64,000 nucleotides of DNA from Cepaea nemoralis (taxonomy: Eukaryota > Mollusca > Gastropoda > Stylommatophora > Helicidae). Within the stretch, counting starts at the first letter, position 1, and each line of letters opens with the position of its first letter. Made by a program: the position numbers and the translations under genes. The stretch is from the NCBI GenBank assembly GCA_014155875.1, contig JACEFZ010017682.1:27043-91042 (forward strand), given 5' to 3'. Under the pieces are notes generated by a model. That model worked only from the letters and a program-made list of their open reading frames with translations. It did no database searches and was not told the origin of the DNA. Below, one piece after another: positions 21,405-31,769 of this stretch.

Positions 21405-21522
21405 ATGGGAAGGATGTCTGTGGGAAGGATGTCTGTGGGAAGGATGTCTGTGGGAAGGATGTCTGTGGGAAGGATGTCTGTGGGAAGGATGTCTGTGGGA
21501 AGGATGTCTGTGGGAAGGATGT
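21405..21522. repeat. 15-bp tandem repeat (8 units)
   Basis: Perfect units AAGGATGTCTGTGGG. The 15-bp period gives a meaningless GKDVC peptide repeat on the plus strand and HPSHR on the minus strand. Sequence 21523-21835 shows no supported gene. Confidence 0.95.
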
Positions 21523-21835
21523 GATAATCTGGGCTGCTGCTCTTCCAGCCTGGACTGCGGAGACACCGTGTGATCTATAGTTAGTCTTTGTTCCAAACTG
21601 TTGGTAGAGTTTGTGGATTATTTGTCAGCCCCTGACAACAAAGTCCAGCTCCTTGCCTTCTTATTGCAGAACTGGAGGAAGGGGAAAACCATGAGTCTGG
21701 TGCGTAGGCCAAGAATGCCTGAACTAGGTCTTCTTCTTCTCTTCCTCTATTGACTTCAGTGAAGTGTTGGGGGCAGATGTAAGGATCTCTTGTGTGCTCT
21801 TTCCAATGCACTTTGATATTTTGTGTTAACTGATT

Positions 21836-22085
21836 AGAGTCATTAGACGTAGACAGTCACAATTTGTTGGGCATGTTATGGGAAGAAATGAATTGAAGAA
21901 CTTGGTGACAAATGGCAAGATCGAAGGGAAGAGACTAAGGGGAAGACCGAGAAGTAAATACCTGGATGGCTTGGCCATGTGGCATGGTCAAGACAGAAAC
22001 ACAGAGCTAATCCATGACTCTGGTGATTGAGTGAAATGGCAAAACATGACCGCCCACGCTAATGGGCGTGGAACATGAGGGATGG
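21836..22085 (+). pseudogene. RTE-like LINE ORF2 C-terminal fragment
   Basis: The plus frame reads FVGHVMGRNELKNLVTNGKI, then EGKRLRGRPRSKYLDGLAMW and NTELIHDSGD before a stop, followed by VKWQNMTAHANGHGT. It is homologous to the minus-strand fragment at 10546-10763. The (G)HV.GR and GRPRSKYLD motifs are usual after the RT domain of RTE-like and related LINEs. Only the 3' end is present. Confidence 0.75.
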
Positions 22086-22679
22086 ATGGTTCTTGATTCC
22101 ATCACTCCATCTTTTACACGGTCTTCCTCATGCTCTGTAGCCATGATACTTCTTCAATGTGACTTTTGTGGTACATAGTACCGGGGCATTCTTGTGAGGT
22201 GACCAAACCATTTAATCTCGGCTAGGTGAATCTTTTAATAGTAGACAGTAGTTGATCTAGAACAGTGATACCCAATATAGGGGTTGTCACAGTCATTGAT
22301 AGCTGCAGTTGTTTGTATAGGAGCTTATAGATTCCATTTTGGAGATTATAAACATTGATATGAATGTGGCAACACTGCAGTCTTGATTGATTTTTGCAAC
22401 ACTCGTTTTTTATCATTGAAAAAGTGTGAATTACTGTCCACTATGACAAGATGCATAAACAGTTGTAAACACCCTCTCTGTTCACACAGATGAATCACTT
22501 GTATGAATTGCCATGGTATGTCATTCACACGTTCAGTCGCTAGCTGTATTATGTGTGATTGGCTCTTTCCCCTGAATCCCAACCATCACGTCGTGTGTTC
22601 TCTTAATTTTTATATTTGGTCAGAACATATTAAAGAAATCTGGCTTCCCCAGTATCACTTCTTTTTTCTTTTTTTCTTT

Positions 22680-22921
22680 TTTTTATCCGCGTTTCCATCC
22701 TGTTTCAGGATATTGCGGTCAACACCAGCATCTTTCAGCTGTATGTTGATTCCTAGGCTAGATTACGCTCATCAGCACGCCACGACTTTCTGAGCGACCG
22801 GCTCCATACTCTCATGTCACTTTTGCGATTCGAACCACTGCTAAGTCTCGTCGCGTCACGTGACGAGAGTATTCGGGGTTAGCGGAGAAAGCTGCTAACC
22901 CCTCGGCCATGGAGCCGGCCC
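22680..22921 (-). mobile_element. tRNA-derived SINE (family A), best-preserved copy
   Basis: On the minus strand: A box CATGGCCGAGGGGTTAGCAG, B box GTGGTTCGAATCGC, body GGAGCCGGTCGCTCAGAAAG, then GATGCTGGTGTTGACCGCAA and an A/G-rich tail (about 22660-22690). It is the clearest copy of the family in the window and defines its tRNA-like head. Confidence 0.85.
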
Positions 22922-23404
22922 AGTATCACTTCTACTATTATTTACTTAGTCTCTTTACAAGTAAAACAGTGACAATTTCCATATCGGTTATGACTTTCCT
23001 GTGAACATCTGTAGAACATTCTGTGATCGAAAGTATGACAATTGTTCATAGTGGTTATATTCTATCTGTGAAACATTCTATGACTGACAGTGTGAACAAT
23101 TTTAACATTTCTGTTTCAAGGACATTTATTCACTTTCAAAAAATAAAACACAGAGATTCAATGCTAAAATTATTATACAATGTGTTACAATGAGTATAAA
23201 TTGAAACAAAAAAATATTTTATGATCCTGCAGAGAAACATGTACAAACACATGTACATACCTTACAAGGATCTCAATTTTAACAATATAAATCAATGCGG
23301 GGAGAGCAAATAAAAGTAAGATAAATGATATAATAATGGGGTAAGAAAAATAATAATAAATATGTTAAATCATGCCACATGACCAACGTTTCAGTTACAA
23401 GAAC

Positions 23405-23610
23405 AACACAAACTTTACTTATGGGAAAATTGATTATAAATTATATCACACAGACAGTATGTTAACAATTAAGCATAAACTTTGCATATGGGAAAATTGA
23501 TTATAAATTATATCACACAGTATATGAACAATTAAAAATAAACTTTACAAGTGGGAACATTGATTATAAATTATATTACACAATATAAAAACAATTAAAC
23601 ATAAGCAGCT
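23405..23610. repeat. ~72-bp AT-rich tandem repeat (3 units)
   Basis: Units share ATTGATTATAAATTATAT followed by (C/A)ACA and ACAATTAA.CATAA. The wider stretch 22922-24120 is AT-rich and holds no gene I can support; at 23950-24080 a looser motif (CACATGGCTATCATGTCACA) also recurs. Confidence 0.7.
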
Positions 23611-24139
23611 TGTGCACAACTTCCATGTATAGTAATAATGTGCAATAAAAATTGTTGAAAGACTGTGGACAAGCTGGTTTCTGAAATGTAGTCATGAAAA
23701 TAGATTGTCATTTGGCAATTTCGGTTATTTTAGAATTAACAGGTGATGAAAGAAGATATGTTTTTGACAGGCAGAAAGTGTGGGTAGAATGTAAGGATGA
23801 GTTGGGTTGGTTAGAGGAGGTCTCGTGAGTGTGTGTTGAAAGACATTTGTGGCATTACCTGTTACAGGTAGTCAACTGAGACAAATATTAATTGTGATGC
23901 AACTTTCAAATATCACAGTTCTTTACCCTAGTAATGTCTTTTTATGCATATGTGGAGGGAGATTAATGTGACTTGGTTATCATGTCACAGTGGGTTACCT
24001 GTCACATGGCTATCATGTCACAATGGGTCTTGGGTCACTTAGCTATCATATCAAGGTTGGTCATGGGTTACTTGGCAGTTGTAAATGGGGTTTATGAGTT
24101 TCTTGGCTTTATGAAAGGGAGTTGTGGGTATACTTGAGT

Positions 24140-24480
24140 GTTACAGGGGGTGGAAAGTGGTCAAGCTATGTGGCTGTTGTGTGTGGGAGTGGCAAGTGGT
24201 CAAGTGATGTGGCTGTTGTGTGTGGGGGTGGCATGTGGTCAAGCTATGTGGCTGTTGTGTGTGGGAGTGGCAAGTGGTCAAGTGATGTGGCTGTTGTGTG
24301 TGGGAGTGGCAAGTGGTCAAGTGATGTGGCTGTTGTGTGTGGGGGTGGCAAGTGGTCAAGTGATGTGGCTGTTGTGTGTGGGGGTAGCAAGTGGTCAAGT
24401 GATGTGGCTGTTGTGTGTGGGGGTGGCAAGTGGTCAAGTGATGTGGCTGTTGTGTGTGGGGGTGGCAAGTGGTAATACAA
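24140..24480. repeat. 39-bp minisatellite (about 9 units)
   Basis: Units contain GGCAAGTGGTCAAGTGATGT and GGCTGTTGTGTGTGGG with a 39-bp period, so all frames are open on both strands. Not coding. It lies just downstream (minus strand) of the exon at 24562-24674. Confidence 0.95.
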
Positions 24481-24561
24481 TGTGACTGTTGTGTGTGGGG
24501 GTGCTAACTGGAAGTAGGCAAGCGAGCACTGGTCTAGGAGATGGGAAACGTCTCACGCCAC

Positions 24562-24674
24562 CTGTTGCCTGCAGGTAGTCCTGGAACAGGTATGACAGGA
24601 ATATGTAGATGAGGAACAGGTCGGCGGCGAACAAGGAGATCAGAGCAACAGGTGGTCCTGAATACAAGAACCTT
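24562..24674 (-). CDS. Orphan exon encoding a transmembrane segment
   Basis: On the minus strand an acceptor (ACCTGGTTTCAG) opens a frame RFLYSGPPVALISLFAADLF then LIYIFLSYLFQDYLQAT, ending at a donor (CAACAG then GTGGCG; an alternative donor GTGAGA lies 5 bases on). The ~25-residue hydrophobic core with charged and aromatic ends looks like a membrane helix. Coding composition contrasts with the repeats on both sides. It lies between the TPR gene's stop codon (26185) and the ABCC exons, so it belongs to another gene or to an unseen 5' exon. I do not recognise the family. Confidence 0.4.
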
Positions 24675-24689
24675 CTGAAACCAGGTGCC

Positions 24690-24857
24690 AGTACAATGTG
24701 GTAGCCAGTACAATGTGGCAGCCAGTACAATGTGACAGCCAGTACAATGTGACAGCCAGTACAATGTGGTAGCCAGTACGATGTGGCAGCCAGTACAATG
24801 TGGCAGCCAGTACAATGTGGCATCCAATACAATGTGGCAGCCAGTACAATGTGGAAC
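24690..24857 (-). repeat. 17-bp minisatellite abutting the acceptor of the orphan exon
   Basis: About ten units of AGCCAGTACAATGTGGC begin ~14 bp upstream of the acceptor at 24675. On the minus strand the unit is pyrimidine-rich (CCACATTGTACTGGCT). Unlike other arrays here the unit has no AG acceptor of its own. A (CA)n run follows at about 24940. Confidence 0.88.
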
Positions 24858-25068
24858 CAAATTGAACACTTGAACTTGACCTCATGTCAGCTCATACCAG
24901 CCAAGGTTTTGTTCAGACATGCATGCATGTGCTCACAGACACACACACACACAGACTGGTTCTGGCAAATCAAGGTCAGTGACATTCCCTTGGGGAAGCC
25001 TGTACTCCTGCAGCAGTGTTCAGATAACAGTTTATAACCAACATCTTCCACTAGAGAAGCCTTTCATG

Positions 25069-25305
25069 AGGTGCAACATATGCTTGCAAATGGGCACAGC
25101 CTGTGAACAGGAGGCCCAGTATGAGTGGCACCTTGCCATCTTTACAGATGAAAGTATGTGGATTGGAATTAGGCCAGAATTCCATCGCACATTGCCTGGG
25201 CATAGATTCAGAGAACATGTGTTACCCATGCAACATGTTACCTCTCTCAGCCTTGCCTTTTTTACTCCAGAGGAAAGGATAACCAGTATGTCTGGAACAA
25301 GGTAG
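25069..25305 (+). pseudogene. Possible DNA-transposase fragment
   Basis: The frame EWHLAIFTDESMWIGIRPEF resembles the 'FTDES' (second Asp) motif of Tc1/IS630-type transposases, followed by GHRFREHVLP. The 3' part is repeated elsewhere: 2965-3040 has a related stretch (CATGTGTTGCCCATGTAGCA then ACTCCAGAGGAA). This shows a dispersed repeat, but the transposase identity rests on a short motif only. Confidence 0.3.
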
Positions 25306-25571
25306 GCTGCAGATGCTGGCAGCTCAGCATCAACAGGCCCAGTATACAGCAGTGAGGTAAAGCAGTCATGTGCAAAACATAATGATTCCTTGGGTTAGTC
25401 CAGCACCAAAGTATCATGTGTCAGCTCTGCATGTATGAAAGCCTCCCTGGATGGTGGGAAATACCAGTGTTCTTCCCTGGATGGCGGGAAATACTAGTGT
25501 TCTTCCCTGGAGGGCGAGCCAGCATCCATGTGACTATTCTGGGCAGACCTGTTAGAGGACGCCACCAGTAG

Positions 25572-25745
25572 TTGAAATGGTGATGATTTCATCACCTCCC
25601 TGAGGCTGTAGATGAAATGGCGATGATTTCGTCTCCTCCCTGAGGCTGTAGATAAAATGGCGATGGTTTTGTCACCTCCCTGAGGCTGTAGATGAAATGG
25701 CAATGATTTTGTCACCTCCCTGAGGCTCTAAATGAAATGGCGACG
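25572..25745. repeat. 40-bp tandem repeat (about 4.5 units)
   Basis: Units contain CACCTCCCTGAGGCTGTAGA and GAAATGGCGATGATTT. Imperfect 29-bp doublets (TTCCCTGGATGGCGGGAAAT) lie just left at 25440-25520. Confidence 0.85.
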
Positions 25746-25967
25746 ATGTCGTCATCTCTCGGAGGCTGTGGAGTGTCCCACAGCACTACCATGGGAAGAT
25801 TAACCCAGTCAACAAATGCCAGGAAGAAGTTGGATGTCTCAGCCAAAAGGTGCAGATATTGCAGCTCTGCTGTAAACAGGCACAGCGCAAAAGAAACAAA
25901 AAAATATTGGACGAATGAAGAAGCAGAATTATATATGCTTTCGAGAATACTCAGCCTCGTTCCATGT

Positions 25968-26135
25968 TAGTTAGTTAATCGCAGTTCCAACTTCATGGGA
26001 AAGGATCACCCCATTATGCTCCGTTGCTGTGCCAGTGAATATCACACAAAATGCTCCTTACTGCCCCATGTGACAAGTGGAGCAGACAGGAGTCTCGACA
26101 AACCAACAGTCTGCACAGGTAAACTGCATAAAACC
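25968..26135 (-). mobile_element. LINE 3' end, minus orientation
   Basis: TTAGTTAGTTAATCGCAGTT at the left, then GGGAAAGGATCACCCCATTA and CACACAAAATGCTCCTTACT. Same family as 5885-6027. It ends ~50 bp from the TPR gene's stop codon and could overlap its 3' untranslated region. Confidence 0.7.
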
Positions 26136-26184
26136 GCTGCATGATTAGGTTTAGAGAGTCAGTGTCAGAACCTGACCAGGCCTG

Positions 26185-26313
26185 TCATCCCGTCAGACGG
26201 TCAGCCTTGTGGTAGACTTGCTTCAGTTTGTCCAGGTTTAATTTGGCCAGTCCATTATTGGGGTCAATCTTCAGGGCTTGCAGGTAGTACATTTCTGCTT
26301 GACGGAAGTCTTT
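26185..26313 (-). CDS. TPR-repeat protein, last exon (exon 6 of those seen)
   Basis: Acceptor CAACTTTTCAG, then KDFRQAEMYYLQALKIDPNN, GLAKLNLDKLKQVYHKADRL and TG before a TGA stop. It forms the second half of a TPR hairpin (A-x-YYLQALKIDPNN-LA is a TPR signature) and a basic capping helix. Joined in phase 0 to 36028-36105. With the five upstream exons it gives ~248 continuous residues of TPR solenoid; the N-terminal part lies beyond what I can see to the right. I could not decide which TPR family this is; TMTC-like and TTC-like proteins are possibilities. Confidence 0.85.
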   Translation of the reverse strand, partial: KDFRQAEMYYLQALKIDPNNGLAKLNLDKLKQVYHKADRLTG

Positions 26314-26419
26314 CTGAAAAGTTGAAGCCAAATTGTGAGAAATAATCAGACATGGTAATTTGAGTTTGGGGTCAGCCTTGTTTGCCTTTGTACAAGTAAC
26401 TGTCTTTGTTTTAGAATAT

Positions 26420-27975
26420 ATTACTGACTGTTCTAATATTGGAATACATCTCTAACTGTCCTGATATTGGAATACATCTCTAACTGTCCTGATATTGGAA
26501 TACATCTCTAACTGTCCTGATATTGGAATACATTACTGACTGTCCTGATATTGGAATACATTATTGATTGTCCTGATATTGGAATACATCTCTAACTGTC
26601 CTGATATTGGAATACATTACTGACTGCCCTGATATTGGAATACATTACTGACTGTCCTGATATTGGAATACATTATTGACTGTCCTGATATTGGAATACA
26701 TCTTTAACTGTTATGATATTGGAATACATCTCTAACTGTCCTGATATTGGAATACATTACTGACTGTCCTGATATTGGAATACATTACTGACTGTCCTGA
26801 TATTGGAATACATCTCTAACTGTCCTGATATTGGAATACATCACTAACTGTCCTGATATTGGAATACATCTCTAACTATCCTGATATTGGAATACATCAC
26901 CAACTGTCCTGATATTGGAATACATCTCTAACTGTCCTGATATTGGAATACATCACTAACTGTCCTGATATTGGAATAAATCTCTAACTGTATTGATATT
27001 GGAATACATTACTGACTGTCCTGGTATTGGAATACATTACTGACTGCCCTGATATTGGAATACATTATTGACTCCTGATATTGGAATACATCTTTAACTG
27101 CCATGATATTGGAATACATTATTGATTGTCCTGATATTAGAATACATCAGCTAACTGTCCTGATAATGGAATGCATTACTGACTGTCCTGATATTGGAAT
27201 ACATCTCTAACTGTCCTGATAATGGAATGCATTACTGACTGTCCTGATATTGGAATACATTACTGACTGCCCTGATATTGTAATACATTACTGACTGTCC
27301 TGATATTGGATCTCATTATTGACTGTCCTGATATTGGAATACATCTTTACTTGCCCTGATATTGGAATACACCTTTACCTGCCCTGATAATGGAATACAT
27401 TACTGACTGCCCTGATATTGGAATACATCACTAATTGTCCTGATATTGGAATAAATCTCTAACTGTCCTGATATTGGAATACATCACTAACTGTCCTGAT
27501 ATTGGAATAAATCTCTAACTGTCCTGATATTGGAATACATTACTGACTGCCCTGATATTGGAATACATCACTAACTGTCCTGATATTGGAATAAATCTCT
27601 AACTGTCCTGGTATTGGAATACATTACTGACTGTCCTGGTATTAGAATACATTACTGACTGTCCTGGTATTGGAATACATCTTTAACTGCCCTGATATTG
27701 GAATACATTATTGATTTTCCTGATATTAGAATACATCACTAACTGTCCTGATAATGGAATGCATTACTGTCTGTCCTGATATTGGAATACATCACTAACT
27801 GTCCTGATATTGGAATAAATCTCTAACTGTCCTGGTATTGGAATACATCTTTAACTGCCCTGATATTGGAATACATTATTGATTTTCCTGATATTAGAAT
27901 ACATCACTAACTGTCCTGATAATTGGAATGCATTACTGACTGTCCTGATATTGGAATACATCTCTAGCTGTCCTG
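26420..27975. repeat. 28-bp satellite, block 1 (about 55 units)
   Basis: Core TGATATTGGAATACAT then (C/T)(A/T)CT(A/G)ACTGTCC. Units fall into recurring variants (TCTCTAACTGTCC, TACTGACTGCCC, TTTAACTGCC) that repeat in larger multi-unit patterns, indicating higher-order amplification. It fills part of the 9.7-kb intron between TPR exons 5 and 6. Confidence 0.95.
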
Positions 27976-28089
27976 ACATTTTTATGAGACTGCTCATGAC
28001 AAGTGTCAGTGTATGTGTGTGAGTAAAGTGTGGGAGTTTGTTCATACTAGTTTCAATACTAACGTGAGACATTTTGTATGTGCCTAGAT

Positions 28090-29770
28090 GTGAGGAAGTG
28101 TGAGTGTATGTGGAGGATGTGTGTGAGTGTGGGGATATGTGTGGGTGGGGGGTGTGTGGGTGGGGGTATGCATTTGGATGGGTTGGGGTGTGTGGGTTTT
28201 GGTGGGTAGTGATATTTGTGGGTGTTGGTGGGATGTGTGGATGGATGTGTGGGGGTGAAAGTACGGGTGTTGGAATGGGTGTGGGGGATGTGTGTATGGG
28301 TGGAGGATATGTGTATGGGACGGATGCAGGGGATGTGTGTTTATGTGGGTGGAGATGTGCGGATGGTTTGAGGAAGATGTGTGGGAGGCGGGGTTGTGTG
28401 GGTAGGGGATTGTGTTGGGTGGATTTGGGATGGAAGGCGGATGGGAGAAGTGTATGGTGTGTGGGTTTGAGATATGTGTGCGGTGTGTTGGTGGGGGATG
28501 TGTGAATGATGTGTGGGTGGAGGGTATGTTTGTGGTGGTATGGGTGGAGGATAGTGTGTGGTGTAGGGGATGTGTGCGATGGGTGTGGGGAATGTGCGTA
28601 TGGGTGGGGTATATGTGTGGGTGAGGCAGGGGATTGTGGTGGTTGGGGGAAGTATGTGGGGGAGTGTGTGTGGGAGATGTGTGTATGTGGATGGGGAATG
28701 TGTGGGTGGGGGTGTATGAGTGGCTTAGGGATGTGTAGGTGGGTGAGGGAGTTGTATGTGTCGGGGTGGGATGTGTGAGTGGGTGGAGGATGTGTGTGGG
28801 GGTAGGGGTATTGTGATCGAGAGATGTTTGGTTGGGAGTGGGTTGGTGGGGGTGTGTGGGTGCGTAGTGGAGGATGTGTGAGTGAGTGTGTGTTGGTGGA
28901 CGGGTAGGGAATGCGTGTGTGGGTGGGGAGAGGTGTGTGGTGTGTTGGTTGGTGATATTGTGTGGGTGAGGTATGTGTGATGTGGGTGGGGGATTTTTGT
29001 GGTGTGTGAGTGGGGGTATGTGGGGTGGATGGGTAAGGGTATCTGTGTGGGTGTGGGTGGGATTATTTTGTGGTATCTGGGTGGGGGATATGTGTGTGGT
29101 GTGTAAGTGGGGATGTGGTGGTGAGGGATATGTGTGTGTGTGGTGCGTGGGTTGGGAATAGTGCGTGGTAGGAGGTGTATGTGATGTGCGGGTGGGGGAT
29201 TGTGCGGGTGGGGGATTGTGTGGCGGGGGATTAGGTTAAGGCATGTGTGGGTGGGTGGAAGTTGTATGTGTGGGTGGTGGTGTGTGTGTGAGTGGATTGG
29301 GGATGTATGGGTGGTTAGGGAGATGTGTGTGTGTGGGGGGGGGGGGGGGTAGGGACATGTCAGTTGGTGGGGATGTGTGTGTATGGTTTGGGGATGTGTG
29401 AGTGGATGTGCGATGTGTGGGTTGGTGGGGGATTGTGTGTGGTGGGGAATATGTTGTCGATGGAGATGTGGCTGGGGGAAGGGTGGTTTGAGGTGTGGGT
29501 GGGGAGAGGATGTGTGGGGTATAATGTGGATGGGCGTGGGATGTGTGGGTTGGTGGGGGAATGTTTGTGGGTGGCGAGTGTGTTTTGGTTGGGGGATCAG
29601 GTGAGGGCAGTGTGTGTGGGTGGGGGATGTGCGGGAGGGGGATGGGTCGGTTGGTGGGGTATGTATGTGTCCCTTGGTGTGCGTGTGTGTCGGTAGGTGG
29701 GGGTGTGTATGTGTCCCTTGGTGCGCATGTGTGTGGGTAGGTGGGGGTGTTGTGTGGGTGGGGTGATGTA
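28090..29770. repeat. G/T-rich degenerate tandem repeat, copy 1
   Basis: Built from short degenerate motifs of the type GTGTGGGTGGGGGATGTGTG. The plus strand is almost free of C over 1.7 kb and has many G-runs of 3 to 5, so intramolecular G-quadruplexes are likely; a 14-G run is at about 29335-29348. The minus strand (sense of the TPR gene) is C/A-rich and therefore open in translation as a Pro/Thr/His-rich artefact. Confidence 0.9.
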
Positions 29771-29779
29771 GGATAGGTG

Positions 29780-29978
29780 GGAGATGGGCTTCATAACATG
29801 GTAATTAGCCTTGTTTATGTTTACAACATTCATTTCACAATGTTTATTTTTCTTCCTATGTAAATGTATAATGCTCTTGATGAACGAAAGACGAGTGATT
29901 GGAAGGGCCGAATGTAAGACGGGCCTGCGCGCCCAATTTGTGACCCTAATAAAGTTGATTTGATTTGATTTGATTTGA
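29780..29978 (+). mobile_element. LINE 3' end with (TTGAT)n tail
   Basis: GGGCTTCATAACATGGTAAT at the left, an AATAAA within CCCTAATAAAGTTGATTTGA, then TTGAT repeats merging directly into the 28-bp satellite. A polyadenylation-like signal followed by a pentanucleotide tail is usual for LINE 3' ends. No coding part is present. Identical copy at 33440-33640. Confidence 0.7.
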
Positions 29979-31662
29979 TATTGGAATACATTACTGACTG
30001 TCCTGGTATTGGAATACATTACTGACTGCCCTGATATTGGAATACATTACTGACTGTCCTGATATTGGAATACATTATTGACTGTCCTTATATTGGAATA
30101 CATCTTTAACTGCCATGATATTGGAATACATTATTGATTGTCCTGATATTAGAATACATCGCTAACTGTCCTGATAATGGAATGCATTACTGACTGTCCT
30201 GATATTGGAATACATCTCTAACTGTCCTGATAATGGAATGCATTACTGACTGCCCTGATATTGTAATACATTACTGACTGTCCTGATATTGTAATACATT
30301 ACTGACTGTCCTGATATTGTAATACATTACTGACTGTCCTGATATTGGATCTCATTATTGACTGTCCTGATATTGGAATACATCTTTACTTGCCCTGATA
30401 TTGGAATACACCTTTACCTGCCCTGATATTGGAATACATTACTGACTGTCCTGATATTGGAATACATTACTGACTGTCCTGATATTGGAACTCATTATCG
30501 ACCGTCCTGATATTGAATACATCTTTACCTGGCCTGATATTGGAATACATTACTGACTGTCCTGATATTGAAATACATCTCTAACTGCCCTGATATTGGA
30601 ATACATTACTGACTGTCCTGATATTGGAATACATTACTGACTGTCCTGATATTGGAATACATCTCTAACTGTCCTGATATTGGAATACATCACTAACTGT
30701 CCTGATATTGGAATGCATCTCTAACTATCCTGATATTGGAATACATCACTAACTGTCCTGATATTGGAATACATCTCTAACTGTCCTGATATTGGAATAC
30801 ATCACTAACTGTCCTGATATTGGAATAAATCTCTAACTGTCCTGATATTGGAATACATTACTGACTGTCCTGGTATTGGAATACATTACTGACTGCCCTG
30901 ATATTGGAATACATTATTGACTGTCCTGATATTGGAATACATCTTTAACTGCCATGATATTGGAATACATTATTGATTGTCCTGATATTAGAATACATCG
31001 CTAACTGTCCTGATAATGGAATGCATTACTGACTGTCCTGATATTGGAATACATCTCTAACTGTCCTGATAATGGAATGCATTACTGACTGTCCTGATAT
31101 TGGAATACATTACTGACTGCCCTGATATTGTAATACATTACTGACTGTCCTGATATTGGATCTCATTATTGACTGTCCTGATATTGGAATACATCTTTAC
31201 TTGCCCTGATATTGGAATACACCTTTACCTGCCCTGATAATGGAATACATTACTGACTGCCCTGATATTGGAATACATCACTAATTGTCCTGATATTGGA
31301 ATAAATCTCTAACTGTCCTGATATTGGAATACATCACTAACTGTCCTGATATTGGAATAAATCTCTAACTGTCCTGATATTGGAATACATTACTGACTGC
31401 CCTGATATTGGAATACATCACTAACTGTCCTGATATTGGAATAAATCTCTAACTGTCCTCGTATTGGAATACATTACTGACTGTCCTGGTATTAGAATAC
31501 ATTACTGACTGTCCTGGTATTGGAATACATCTTTAACTGCCCTGATATTGGAATACATTATTGATTTTCCTGATATTAGAATACATCACTAACTGTCCTG
31601 ATAATGGAATGCATTACTGACTGTCCTGATATTGGAATACATCTCTAGCTGTCCTGACATTT
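29979..31662. repeat. 28-bp satellite, block 2 (about 60 units)
   Basis: Continuation of the same satellite. Its left ~620 bp match 33640-34260 and its right ~1 kb match the end of block 1, which defines the 3.66-kb duplication described under 26950-30600. Confidence 0.95.
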
Positions 31663-31769
31663 TTATGAGACTGCTCATGACAAGTGTCAGTGTATGTGTG
31701 TGAGTAAAGTGTGGGAGTTTGTTCATACTAGTTTCAATACTAACGTGAGACATTTTGTATGTGCCTAGA

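Larger units (their letters stand above)
26950..30600. repeat. 3.66-kb intronic duplication, copy 1
   Basis: A composite block of satellite, a spacer with TTTTATGAGACTGCTCATGA, the G/T-rich repeat, the LINE 3' end and more satellite. It recurs at about 30610-34265 with an offset of ~3,660-3,680 bp over the unique parts. Boundaries lie within satellite and are approximate. An extra ~170 bp of satellite is found only in copy 1 (about 27770-27930). Confidence 0.85.
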
